Below are positions 49,202-61,268 of a stretch of 64,000 bases of DNA, piece by piece (the stretch's first letter is position 1; each line of letters opens with the position of its first letter). This DNA comes from Amphiura filiformis (lineage: Eukaryota; Echinodermata; Ophiuroidea; Amphilepidida; Amphiuridae). Under the pieces are notes generated by a model. The model was given only the letters and a program-made list of their open reading frames with translations. It was not told the origin of the DNA and ran no database searches. Where the stretch lies: contig NC_092628.1 in NCBI RefSeq assembly GCF_039555335.1, positions 62,168,235-62,232,234 on the forward strand, read 5' to 3'. Position numbers and translations under genes: made by a program.

Positions 49202-49857
49202 CTAAACAAGTTAGGACCTGGAAAGAATGCTGAAAACATCACTACATCAGCAGTGAAGACTCATACGTTCGGGTAGTTCAATAAGCAAGAATAGTTTTAA
49301 TACTTTTAACGGAAATTAATGCAGGACAATTTTCTTTTACCTTGCAAATATTTCGGTAACGACCTGTTACCATCCTCAGGCAGTAGTGACTGGCTGATAG
49401 TCTGGACAGGGGCGTAACCAAACCTGACCTTGGGGGGGGGGGGGCAAGATTTAAAAATTTTCCAATTTCTGAGCAAAAGTTGTAGCACCGCAAGCGGCTT
49501 GCCGAGAAGCGTTAGACGGTTGGGGTCCAGAGGCAAAGGCCCGGCGGAGGCCCGGCTCGGTTCCTTGTATAGTTTTTTAATATGCTTAGTTGTATTTCTC
49601 ATATAATTAGACACCAAAATTACCAAAATCAGACGTTGTTAACTATGGTCAGAATTCAAAAAGGTCGTTGACCTTTGGAAATTTGTCATCAAAGCGTCCT
49701 CTAGAAAGGTCTGACGCATAACAAACTATACATTTTGGAATCCTCATGACCATACGAGTAATTTGATATATTACTTGACATAATTGGAGCATTCTGAAAA
49801 TTTGACCCCCATGTAACCTTGATTGACCCCTCCCCGGAATGCCCGGAAGTTACTTGT

Positions 49858-49954
49858 TTCAGAAAGGACACGAGAAAGAACTCAAGATTTGCTTCTTCTA
49901 CAGGAAGGAGTCGACGGAGCCTTGCAGGAACATTTCTTGGATATTATATTTACG
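49858..49954 (+). other. Leader-exon copy 1 upstream of copy C
   Basis: Shares CAAGATTTGCTTCTTCTACA, a GGAGTCGACGGAGCC block and TTGCAGGAACATTTCTTGG with the other leaders, and ends at a GGTATGTT donor. Non-coding. The 5' limit is approximate. Confidence 0.5.
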
Positions 49955-50005
49955 GTATGTTACATGAAAATTAAGAAGCAAAGGTTTGCCTATATCTATC
50001 ATGTC

Positions 50006-50019
50006 TATATATGATATAA
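50006..50019 (+). promoter_or_regulatory. TATA-like core of leader copy 2
   Basis: TATATATGATATAA, about 30-40 nt before the leader block, identical to the run before leader copy 3. Position fits a TATA box. Confidence 0.4.
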
Positions 50020-50047
50020 TTCAGTAGCGTAATACAGTGACTTGTTA

Positions 50048-50141
50048 CAGTAACGACCTGAGACAGAACCTAATATTTGCTGCTTCTACAGGAAGCTGTC
50101 GGCGGAGCTTGCAGGAACGTTTCTTGGATATTATAATTACG
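50048..50141 (+). other. Leader-exon copy 2 upstream of copy C
   Basis: Same leader block with donor GGTATGTT (gt at 50142), 187 nt after the first copy. A TATA-like run lies 30-45 nt upstream. The downstream sequence (50150-50310) also matches that after 22636 and after 56028. Confidence 0.55.
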
Positions 50142-50456
50142 GTATGTTATATGATTACAACTGAGAGGCAAAGATTTCACAATGTAAGATATGATATCAA
50201 CTTACTTTGAAAATCAAATGTTTTGAATTATTTTTATTTATAGTTTCTGTCATAATCTGAAGTACTCTCAATTTAATCAGTAAACTAATTTTATTTTGAT
50301 ATTGGCACATGGTAAAGAATTCCCGTCAGGAACTTTCCTGGTGCACTCTATGACTAACTCTGGACTTGGGGCTCGGGGGGAAAATATTCGGATATTCAAA
50401 TTATTATCGTGGTCAACTCTGGTAACATACAGATTGTTATTTTTGACTTTGAATAA

Positions 50457-52583
50457 TATAATATATATGGTCAATTCCAGCGAAAGCGGGACAAAATTCT
50501 CTCTATGTTAACTTTCCACTTTAAAATGTCGTTAATAAAGGAAATCACGTTATTGATGGAGCATATCATGTCACGTCCAATGTGCTCTCTTTGTGCATAT
50601 AGGCCTTTACTAGCAAGTCATTCCAGGGGACAAGTTATGATAGCTTAAATGAATTGGCGTTACCCACGAATTCAAAGATAAAGCACCATATATGTCATTA
50701 AATGTCCTTCAATCAAAATGAAATTATTACCGTTAGAAAGACGTTTGCATGATCTCTCATCATATGTAAAACGATTGAATTCCACCAAAGTTTGTGGACT
50801 CTAGAGGCCATTAAGTCAATTTGGCTAATAATTTTGTTACCCGCGTATCAAAAATAAAATGATCGTTCTGAAAAATGTTAAGTGAATATGCCATAAATGA
50901 CTATATCATGAAACGAAGTTTCGTTCTATAATTCTGAGGTCCAAGTGATTATTTTATGCAAATACGTTTTACCCATAAAATTCCATAAAATCAAATTTGA
51001 CGTTACCCACGTATCAACTGTTACCCACGAGTCCAGCAAATATAATTGCCATAACTTAAATTAACATTTAATGACTTTGGACACTGAATTTAGTTTGACA
51101 GGCGCTTAAAATTGTAAATCGTAAAAATACGTTCACCGCTTTAAAAAAGAATCTACGACGGTTTAAACTTTTGTTACCCACGAATCCCGAATAGATGCTA
51201 ACCTTGAAAAATAAGGAGATTGTTTATTTTAAGTTTAAATCAGCAGATATTCAAGCCATGGGTATGCTATAATTTTGACAGTACTTACAGTTTATACACC
51301 TAAGAAACGCAAACCCCAAACGGTACTATAGTACTTATAGCTTTACCCACGAATTCGGCGTTACCCACGAATCCAAGGATTTACTCGTAAATTATATGTT
51401 TCTTATGCATCTTAACATTTTGAAAACATGCGAAATAGGTTCCAAAACAGTCCTGTTTAATAGCGTCCTCTTGAAGGTATACTGAAGCTGCATCATGAAG
51501 TTTTGATTGATTATCCTAAATTACCATTTTTAGGGTAAATGCAATTGGTTAGAGAAACGGGAATCATTGAAACACAATGGAGGAATAACCGCATGGTGGT
51601 TTCCAACCTTCTGTAATATTTTCTATTTTGCCGCTTACCAATACATACCTTCAAATATGTGTTACCCACGAACATTTTGGTTACCCACGAATCCCTACTT
51701 AAATTATAGTTAACAATGTATTGATAGTGTTTTAGTTCATAGGAACTGTCAAACACGAGTTAATAGAATATTGCTGCATGAAAATATGAAATGATTTTAC
51801 TAAAATAATAATATAAAACAGTTTGCTCTGTCTATTTGAATTTGGCAACTTCATTATTCTCAAAATTTTTATACCCAAAATGCCATAATGATCCATTCTA
51901 AATATTCCATGTAGTCTGTATTTTGATTAAAATTCATTTTAGTGCCATTGCAGCCTGAATTATTGACATACGGAAAAGTATTTTTTATTTTATTAAAAAA
52001 TTTAATAGGAATTGCTATTTTCCAGACGCTGTTACCCACGAATCCATCCGAGATCCTCATCCTGCGACGAGATACAAAATCTAACGTTATATTTATATGA
52101 AGCATTTATTCTAATCTTTCGAAATAATACAGTAATGTTAAATGACAGCCACTTTGGAAAGAGTTCGAAGAATTGACACAATCTTAACTGTACACCTGGT
52201 TCTTTCTTAAAATTTGTAATAACCAAAATATTTCTTTGTAGATATATGTAATAAAATTCTATTTTACGTTCAAAGTCTTCACCTATTTCTAGTGTATATG
52301 AGTCACACATAAAATATTGAAAGATATTAAAGAAAGTGAAATTTTATGGCGTACAACAGGTGAAAAATGCTTGAATTCGTGGGTAACATGCATATGCGCA
52401 TTTAACACTTTATTTGGTCCAGCAAGAAAAGTTATTTTTCAATCCGATGGCACTTCCACCTGATGATTCACTAGACATGATCGTCTCATTTGATAAGTCT
52501 AGAATTGAAAAGGAAAACATTTTGAAAATAGCCCCCAGAGAGAATTTTGGCCCGCTTTGGCTGGAATTGACCATATATATATA
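50457..52583. mobile_element. 2.1-kb foldback element rich in TTACCCACGAATCC
   Basis: Ends TATATGGTCAATTCCAGC with GCGGG.CAAAATTCTCTCT are inverted at 50461-50510 and 52533-52580. Inside, GTTACCCACGAAT(C/T)C recurs about ten times (50652 to 52385), the outermost two facing each other. The interior is AT-rich and non-coding. Its right end abuts the minus-strand LINE. Confidence 0.7.
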
Positions 52584-54960
52584 GCAGGCAGTTTCTCCAC
52601 CTCTTTGGTGGTCTTCCTCTAGGTCTGACTCCCTGGATGAGACATTCAAAGGCCATCTTTGGAAGGCGTGAGGGAGGCATTCTCTGGACGTGGCCAAAAT
52701 AATGCAGTCTCTCCCGGGTTATTCTGTCCAAGATGGAAAACTCAACACCCAGGGTTTTACGGATGACGGTGTTTCGGATCCTGTCTCTCCGTGTTACGCC
52801 CATTATCTTCCTAAGGCACATCATCTCGAAAGTGAGCAGTCGATTCTCATCATCTCCTTTCAATGTCCAGGTATAGCAATATTGACAAAACCTTGTATAG
52901 CTCAATCTTGGTGTTGGTTTAGATGTCCTTAGCACTCCAGATACTCTGTAGTCTATGCACAGCTCCTAGGGATTTGCCTATTCGAAGTTTACTATCTTCT
53001 GAGGAGGATCCTTTTTGGGTGATCTTTCCTCTCAGGTATGTAAACTCCTCCACCTGCAGAAGCTTGGTATTGTCAATTGTGATGTTCAGATGGGTGTCCT
53101 CTTTGCATATGGCCTGGACTTCTGTTTTAGCGATATTTATTTTGAGTCCAAAAGCTGAGCTGCTTTGATGAATGAGGCTAACCAGTGTCTGGAGGTCTTC
53201 TTCACTGTTAGCGATTAGTGCAATGTCATCTGCAAATCGTAAGTTGTTCACCACTTGTCCTTGGATGTTTACTCCTATGTTGGTATCGTGCAGGGCATAC
53301 AACATAGTCATCTCCAGTAGGATGTTAAAAAGTTGAGGTGAGGTCACACTAAGGTTGTAAACCAGTCAGTTAGTTCCCCATTTACTCTGACAGGATTTCT
53401 TGTAGAGAGCTTTCAGGAGACAGGTGATTTTGTTTGGGAAACCAAAGAAGCCAAGTGCCTTCCAAAGTCCTTCCTGCCAAACTGAGTTCTGCAGCTCTGA
53501 TGTTGTCATATCCCGGGACTTTGCCATCTGACATCTTTTTAACAGCACTTTCAATTTCCTCATCTGTTGGGTTATTTTTGTTGTATAGTTCTTGAAAGCT
53601 TTCTTTCCACCTATCCTTTACTTCCTCTGATTCAGTAAGAATCTGTCCATCTTTACTTTTGACTGTTCGTTGAATGCTGTCTTGATTCATTCCCACATAG
53701 TTTCAGTATCTGTGTCTGGTTGCTCCAGCAGTGGGGCAAATCTACCCCCTATTTCAAACTCATAGTTTTTCCTGTGTTCTGGGCTTTTTAGCCTGAAGAT
53801 GTCATATTGTTTCGGGTAGTTTGCCTTCAAGCGTATATTTGTTATCACGAGTTGATGATCTGATCCTACATCTGCGCTAGGGAAGCTTCTCGCATTGGTT
53901 ACAGAGGTCTTCCACCGGTTGTTGATAATAATGTAGTCTATTTTGTTGTGGGTCTTTTGATCTGGCGACTCCCATGTCCACTGTCGGCTGTCCTTCTTCT
54001 GTTTGAACATTGTGTTGGTTATAAAAAGGTTGTTTACTGCACAGAAGTTGAGCAGCTCTTCTCCTCTGTCATTTCTTTGCCCAAAACCATTGTTTCCTAT
54101 AACGTTATCCCATTGTGAGCAATCACATCCAACTTTTGAGTTTAGGTCTCCCATAACAAGTAGGATGTCATTTTTGGAGTCTTATTGATAGTAGTTTGTA
54201 GAAGGTCGTAGAATTCTTCTACCATCTCTTCTGAGTCAGCGATATTGGTGATATTGCATATACCTGTAATACAGTCATGCCGCCATTTTGGGTCTGGAAT
54301 CTAGCTGATAAGAGTGTTGCAGAAATTGGGTTGCACCCTAAGCATGCTAAGAGAGCATTTTGTGCCTTCTTGTTAAGTAGAATTGCAACTCCGGCACGAT
54401 GTATGGAGTCGTTTCCGGAGCACAGAATTTTTTTGTATCCTTTTGAAATGAATTCTCCAAAATCAATTCAATATAAAATGAGTTTCGGCGATTTCCAGTA
54501 TTTTCCATTAATTTTGTACTTCTCTATTTGATCCAATAGAATTTCAAAGTTGCCAGTCTGGTACAAAGTTCGAACATTCCATGTTCCAATACCTATAGTT
54601 GCTTTGGCAGATAGTAGTGCCGCCGTTCCCAATGGTTTATCAACACCAGCCCGGCTAATTGGGGGTCGACTTGGTGCTAGTCCCTCTTTGATCTAACTTT
54701 GGGAAGACCATCAAATCTTCCAATTGGATTTAAGGTTTCTGCGTCATTCTGTTCTACATGTTGTACATCCATTGATAGAAGTGGCTGGTTGATAGCAGGG
54801 GCTTTAACCCTGGTGCTGTAAAGGCTCTTCATTGTGATGCAGTTTTGCTCAAAAGTAAGCTAGGAGGATGAGCGGTCCTCTCCTAGTCCCGGCTCCTAGT
54901 CACCCAGATCTGTCCGTAACTTCCTGCACTAGTCAGAAAGTTAACAACCCCGCCAACTAG
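52583..54960 (-). pseudogene. LINE with AP endonuclease and RT, internally deleted
   Basis: Reading leftward, the endonuclease C-terminal half has MGDLNSKVGCD, KIDYIIINNRW and VGSDHQLVITNIRL; a linker has VKDRWKESFQELYNK; the RT has LRFADDIALIANSEEDLQTL (intact FADD) and LKINIAKTEVQ; the tail has LTFEMMCLRKIMGV, LHYFGHVQRM and RPRGRPPKRW. This order fits RTE-like endonuclease-RT proteins. The RT fingers are largely deleted and frame breaks separate the pieces near 53350-53690. The 5' limit is uncertain. Confidence 0.8.
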
Positions 54961-55388
54961 AAGGTAGATCAGGACGTTTATTCACACAAGTCGGTCGTCC
55001 CCTCACACTATGCTAAACTACATGCTACATGCTACATATTATGCTACACTACATGCACTATGCTACCAGGGACGGTCTCCTCCTTGTTGTCCGTCATCTT
55101 GCGATGATAAGAGAATACATGTTTAGGGGGGGGTCTATGGTATAGGTCTACATTATAATGGGGGGGGGGGGACAAAATAGTTTTGAACCTAATATGAGTG
55201 GGTTGTTCAAAAAAAGATTTGGGTCCGTTAAGGGGGTCAAAAAAGTTTTGAGTTCACGAAGAGGGGGGTTAAAATTTTGACATGAAAAAAAAAGTCCAGC
55301 CTGCCCTGCCCCCCCAAAGTATTTGTGAACACTCCCTTATGCTAAAAAACCTTCACCTTTTAAACAAACAAGTGCGTTAAACCAATTA

Positions 55389-55658
55389 GGGACGCACCAT
55401 TAGACTTCAAGGGAGGGGGGAGGAAGTTTTTGAAAAAAAAAAACTTCCCCCACTATATGAGCAAAAAAAAACTTTCCCCACCAACACTAAAAAACACACC
55501 TTTCCCCACCTAACTGTATAAATGCATGAAAATTAAAAATAAAAAAACTTGCCACCTTTGGTGGCGAAAAAAACAAACTTCGCCGCCTTCGGCGGCAAAA
55601 AAAAAATTGGCCCGACCCCAACTTCCTCCACCCCCCTTGAAGTCTAATGTTGCGTCCC
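55389..55658. mobile_element. PIF/Harbinger-type MITE, 270 bp
   Basis: Ends GGGACGCACCATTAGACTTC and GAAGTCTAATGTTGCGTCCC, flanked by TTA at 55386-55388 and 55659-55661. A 3-bp TTA duplication fits Harbinger. Confidence 0.7.
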
Positions 55659-55891
55659 TTAGATGAACTTGGTCCGAACATTGACCTGGTTATGAACTTC
55701 ATGCTAGCTAAGCAAACATACATAAACTGCTTAGGTGTCACTCTCACTATTCACTTGACTTTCTAGATGAATGGTTGCTTTAAATTGTAGTTATTAGAAA
55801 TAAACATACAACAGGTAACAGGACTTGTGTATTTCTTCATGAACCCAACTAAATATAACAGCCTAGATCTGCTAAAAGATTTGCCTTTACC

Positions 55892-55905
55892 TATATATGA
55901 TATAA
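55892..55905 (+). promoter_or_regulatory. TATA-like core of leader copy 3
   Basis: TATATATGATATAA followed by ATTCAGTAGC and a conserved stretch up to the leader, as at 50006. Confidence 0.4.
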
Positions 55906-55934
55906 TTCAGTAGCTTAATACAGTGACTTGTTAC

Positions 55935-56028
55935 AGACAGGACCTGAGATAGAACCCCAAGATTTGCTTATTCTACAGGAAGGAGTTGGCGGAGCCTGCA
56001 GGAACATTTCTTGGATATTATAATTACG
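55935..56028 (+). other. Leader-exon copy 3 upstream of copy C
   Basis: Best-preserved leader near copy C, ending at GGTATGTT (gt at 56029). It lies 5.1 kb before the coding exon, so intron 1 of the leader would span a LINE and a RAG/Transib-like insertion. Flanking homology with 49980-50310 and 22640-22800 shows that the whole first-exon region was duplicated. Confidence 0.55.
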
Positions 56029-56194
56029 GTATGTTATATGATTTATATACAATTGAGAAGCATAGATTCACAATGTAAAGATATACTATTAACTTTGAAA
56101 ATCAAATGTATTGAATTATTTTTATTTATAGTTTCTGGCTTAATCTGAAGTACTCTCAATTAAATCTGTAAATTAATTTTATTTTGATATTATT

Positions 56195-56495
56195 TCTATT
56201 TCAGGTATATTTCAGGTATATTTTATTAAATGTCATAGCAGTATTAAAACACTGAATTGCGACACAATTTACAATTTATAAACACCAAAATTTACACATT
56301 AATTGATACAACATAAAAATATATATCTATGTACAATTTCAAAGTAATATATTACTACATCAAAAAAACATATTTAAAAGAAAAAGGAATTATAAAAACA
56401 CAATTTAAATCAAATTCATAAAAAGTCAAAGAGGTAAGAGTAGTGCACTGGTAGGGAGCTCAATTATTGCACAAAAAAACCTTTCATATTGATTG
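56195..56495. repeat. Insertion in the duplicated copy C leader flank
   Basis: The homologous tracts after 22636 and 50141 run straight from ATTTTGATATT to GGCACAT. Here about 300 nt of AT-rich sequence intervenes before TTTGGATATTGGCATATGGC resumes. No ends recognised. Confidence 0.45.
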
Positions 56496-56697
56496 AATTT
56501 GGATATTGGCATATGGCACTGAATTACTTGATGAACTACCGTATATCATATCGATCCCACACAGATATTGATGATATTCTTTTAAAACCGCTGTAGTAAA
56601 ATCCTGGTCATCTGATTGGCTTATCCTCGTCATGCTATGTTCCACAATAAAGAGTGGTTTGACCGGAACTACATTAATATTTTTATAACTCCCAGCG

Positions 56698-57983
56698 CAC
56701 ACCGAAATCGCCCGGTTAATAATTACATTATACAGCAGAGACACTGAAATGAATACCCGGGATCGATACACGTGAATGTGCTATGCACGATTTGATATTC
56801 AGACGATAAATCTAAACCGGGGTAGAAAATGATAAATATCTCCCGTAATTTATTTAGTCTAAAGAAGCCAGATTTTGTTCCTTGCACTTGAATATATGTG
56901 TTGAACGGATATGATAGTCGTTAGCTTGCGTCTTGAGAAAGAAGCTTGCGTCTTGAACTCAAAAACTTACAAAAATTCTGATTTTATATGTGCGGAACTA
57001 TAGCGCCCTTATGCAGTTATTGTTAACTACATGGTATGCACACAACACAGGGACACTCACAATAGGCAATTGACCCGTACTGGTAGCGCTGTGTTGTAGA
57101 TATATGGAGATTAGTTAGCGTCATATCAAAAAGTATAAAAGCTATGATTTTAGTACTTGCTCTATGTTTTTCAATTACGTATTCTTTTCAAAATATCTGA
57201 ATTTTTAACCCGGTACAAGCTTTAATAACGGGAGACCATACATTTGTATGATAAAGGAAATCTACATCTTATCCAAACTCCCGTGTTAATCCAATGCACA
57301 TTTTGCTTTACCGGGCCGCCCTGACTTGATCGCATTTGGAAGATGGGTGCCACGAAACCGTAATAGGTACACATTTAGTACTTTCTGTCAATCAAGTATG
57401 GTTTGTTCTCTACATGTCAATCTTTAAATTATTAGCATAGTCCTTATAATAACGGGGGACCGCCTTGATAAGTAAATGATAGCAAACCAGTGAAAAATAC
57501 CTCAAAACTCAGTCAGTGGAGCTCCGCCCGTACATGTCAATAGCATCATTATCGATTGGATTAGTCGACCGTAGCGGAGAATTCGATCGCTCATTGGATT
57601 AATATTATCACGTGGTAAGAAATTTGCATTGGACAATCGGTTACTATAATGGTTTAGTACTGCATATTTCGGTTTTATCTTCACTAAGCGGGTTTATGGC
57701 TGAAAAGGTCACGGTGAATTTGCCGTGGACAAAACTGCACTATGCAGCGTAGGCTAGCTCCACTCACCCGGAGGCAGTGTATGACCATTGACCTCATCAT
57801 GGCGTATACATGCTCACTCACACACAGAGGTCAATTACCAGGCTATTGTCAGTAGCCTTAGTCGGATGTCCTCGGCTCATTACAAGTCTCAAAGGTCGGA
57901 ACAAAATGGCCATGCGAAGTAGCTGTGGATTCAACCTACCATGGCGATTTCTGCCATGATGATATCGGGGCGATGACACTGTG
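56698..57983 (-). mobile_element. RAG/Transib-like non-autonomous element, complete 1286 bp
   Basis: Plus-strand left end CACACCGAAATCGCCCGG, right end CGGGGCGATGACACTGTG. CAGCG flanks both sides (56693-56697, 57984-57988). It carries about 0.7 kb of extra interior (57005-57760) not in the short copies and no coding frame. The homologous spot upstream of copy B exon 1 (about 22918-22925) lacks it. Confidence 0.8.
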
Positions 57984-58574
57984 CAGCGTTCAACCGGTTT
58001 TTGTTACGTAATTTTAGAACATTCAGAGCGCGATCCTGTCACATTTTTACAGTCTACATGTACCCGTCGTAGCACGGGTCGAGCACCCGTCAGGAACTTT
58101 CTTGGTGCACTCTGCGACTGACTGTGGACTTGGGGCTCGGGGGAAAAATATTCGGATATTCAAATCATTATCGTGGTCAACTCTGGTAACATAATAAACA
58201 TATAGATTGTTATCTTCGACTTTGAAGCGTTAATGTTAATACTTATTATATAGGTATAGAGGTTATCCACTTTTATCATGTGTGACTTAACAAAAGGCGC
58301 TGGTTCCCGTAGTATTCCTCATTCAAACCAATTCAATGCACGACCTCGGAGTTACTTGCATGCTTTTGGCGGGCTATGTTGAAGCAGTCATGGTTGCACA
58401 TGCAAGTACTTCTTTTGAAAGTCCTAAACAAGGTATAGCAGTCGCTGATATGATATGCAACTATAGAACACGAATAACACGAATAACCTCTGTGGATTTA
58501 ATTCCAAACGTTCTGTTTGTGATATACAGCGTACATTGCCTTCCCAGCAAACACGAAAAAACGTTTTAAACGGT

Positions 58575-59575
58575 TAATATCGGTCTATCTCTAGTTTGGA
58601 CTTACACCATTTGCGCTCATGGCACCGTTTTAAGCGTTTTGCTGCACGCAGATCTTCCGTGTACCACGGCGCATTTGGCCGCAATGTCATAGTTCTCGTC
58701 TTAAGAGGAGCATGGCGATCGAGAAGCTCACTGAGAACTTGCTCATATTGAGATACAATGCAAGAAGGATCTTCCGATGGCGCTGTGAATAGCACCGAGG
58801 TCTTGATGTCGTCGTGGAACTTAGCAGCATCGATCTTGCGAAGCTCGCGGTAACAAACTGTTTTCTTTACAGGTCCGGGACGCGAGAAATCAACGCTGCA
58901 TTTTACTGCATAATGATCTGACGGTAGGCCTCGGACAACCTCTACCTCGTAAACCAAATCTTCAACATTTCTGGTGATTAACAGGTCGAGGGTATGACCA
59001 TGACGATGCGTTGGTTCCATAACATGTTGCTGGAGACCAGCAGAGTCCAGAAGATCTTTCATGGCACTGGCGTTTCTTTGAAAAACGCATTCACTGTCAG
59101 TTGGTTTTCTTTAGATGGCGGAGGCCTATAAATGATGATAAGCCTGAGGAACGATGAGTCACTTGCAACAACATTACTGTGAAATCCATATGCTCGAAAG
59201 AGGGGAATGTCAGATTTTGGTTTTCATTAACATTAAATCCTTTGTGCGACAAAAGACAAATTCCACCCCCTCTTTACCTGTGCGAGGTTGATGGTGCACA
59301 CGAAAATGAGGCAGTGTGTTGTTCAGATCAGCCAGGGGGTGACTGTCACGATCGCTACCAGTCAACCAAGATTCTGTGACAGCAAGTAGGTCTACATTAT
59401 GGTCTATGATGAAATCTGAAATTGAGGTGGTTTTGGTTTTCAGTGAGCGAGCGTTCCATGTCGCAAGGCATGATTTCGGGAGAGACTTTCTCATTGGTAT
59501 GATCGCAGTTTTAATATTGATAAGATTTTTATCACATAACATACGATGATTTTTATCACTTAAATCCGACATTTT
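58575..59575 (-). pseudogene. CR1-type LINE fragment: endonuclease and linker
   Basis: Starts in SCLATWNARSLKTKTTSISD and VDLLAVTESWLTG (endonuclease N-terminus). After a frame break it continues as LLDSAGLQQHVMEPTHRHGH, TLDLLITR, LPSDHYAVKC and APWYTEDLRAAKRLKRCHER. The RT is absent. Between 59060 and 59215 the catalytic centre is frameshifted. Confidence 0.75.
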
Positions 59576-59576
59576 A

Positions 59577-59935
59577 AGGTGGTACTACACCCCCTGATAA
59601 ATGTTGTGACTAATTTTGCATTTTTCTCAAAAAATAACTACACACTGGTAAGAAAAGTCATGTATATTATAGGGGCAAGGAATCCACTTCACTGAAATTT
59701 CTGTGATTCAAGACAATTAAGTGGTTCATTATGTACGTTAAGAAGTGAGGTACATTCTAGCGGTACCTCTTTTTTATCATACATAATGTACCGTTTGTCT
59801 TGAGTTACTGAAATTCCAGTGTAGTAACTGGATTCCTTGCCCCTATAATATACATAACTTTTGTTACCAGTGTATTATTATTTTTTGAGAAAATGCACAA
59901 ATAGTCACAAATTTATCAAGGGGTGCAGTACCCCC
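59577..59935. mobile_element. Palindromic MITE with TTAA duplication, 359 bp
   Basis: Ends GGTGGTACTACACCCCCTGA and TCAAGGGGTGCAGTACCCCC; arms share TATATTATAGGGGCAAGGAA. TTAA at 59573-59576 and 59936-59939. Confidence 0.75.
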
Positions 59936-59939
59936 TTAA

Positions 59940-61120
59940 GCTATATATATTATATAATTCACTACATTATTAGCGCCATAATGTAAACTCATGGAAAACA
60001 CATTTTCTATCAAACAATTATTTTACACCATTTCCCGACACATTCTTTAAAGCCATATTATAACATTTGCTGAGGAGAAAAAAAAAAAAAAAAATTTTAA
60101 ATCCTGGTTTTTACACGATTGTAATGTACTTTAACCAATAAAGATACTCTGCAAAAATCAAGACTTTAGGTGCTGTAGTTTTGTCAAAATCCGAGATTTT
60201 GAATAAAACGATGGAACCGGCGTTTTATTATTACGATGGTTTTATTATTACGATGGAAATATTAGTCGAACACGTTCGTTAACGTACACGGCGTGCGGGA
60301 TACACATACACACACACACCCCGAGGATCGTACCGTATTACAACCGCGGGATTAACATTCATGGGCGCTAGTAGTAAATTCCAATTTTCTATGCTTTACC
60401 TCACTTGTTCGGCTCAAAATTAAAGGGCACATATCTGACAGTAAAAGCTAATATTTTATAGAAAATAAACACTAATCTATTTTTACAGAAATGTTATAAT
60501 ATTTAAACCGTGCGGTTTATGCAGACCCCTTCCAGACCAGTCTTGGAATTTTGCGAAAAAATATTCCATACTAAATGTCAAGTCTGTAAAAGTCTACCAA
60601 AATCAACCTCTGCGAAAGATGGATAAATCGACCAAAATGGCTTGATGATGATCAAAAATGATTAACGAAATATAGAAAACAGACTCACCATGTTACTTAT
60701 TAATAAATAGTAACATAATTCGTATGTTTCAAACCATGTTTAGAGGGTCTGAAATATGATTCACCACTTTTTCTCGTTCGAAGCTTTTTCAAAATGGTCG
60801 CCAAAATAGATAGAACGTATATTATAGGAGAACAGGTAAATATGGAATTTTATGGAAGTTTACCACTTGTAAACTCAAAACGATAGTGTGGGACCAGAAA
60901 CCCCCGTACCACAGACAAAGGTTTTTTTGACACCCCCCTGAGGAACGGGGATGACAACGCTTAGGTGTTGGTATCGCTGAATCGTAACCAGATATCGCCC
61001 TCACCAACACACGTATGAACATATTTTTTACCTTTTTCAGCTGATTTTACTGGCTTGATTTTATTTTCACTGAATACACAGGTGGTTCTGAAGATTAACT
61101 GATTGATTCCCCCGATCTAC
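59940..61120. other. Leader intron of copy C, right part: nothing identified
   Basis: AT-rich, with a poly(A) run at 60079-60094 and a short (CA)n at 60305-60319. No exon or bounded repeat recognised before the 61122 acceptor. Confidence 0.4.
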
Positions 61121-61122
61121 AG

Positions 61123-61268
61123 GTTGGGAACACAAAATGGGGATACATGCTTCAGTTCTTTTGACCAATCCGGCCACCGTTGCAGGAGTTGTTTGTGTGG
61201 TCAGTTTTGCGGCGCTTTTCAAATACTTTAGAACATCCAACAGGAAAATCACTGTCACATTACCCAAG
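61123..61268 (+). CDS. Squalene monooxygenase-like gene, copy C: exon 1 (CDS from 61137)
   Basis: Acceptor gatctacag, 14 untranslated bases, ATG at 61137 and a 44-codon open frame: MGIHASVLLTNPATVAGVVC, hydrophobic VVSFAALFKYF, then basic residues and VTLPK at an AAG|gtaacc donor. It differs from copy B exon 1 by a handful of substitutions and one added codon. No exon 2 (LxPPP...GGGITG) occurs before position 64000. Copy B has a 6.6-kb intron here, so the remaining exons probably lie to the right. An orphan first exon cannot be excluded. The conserved frame argues that the exon is or recently was functional. Confidence 0.75.
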
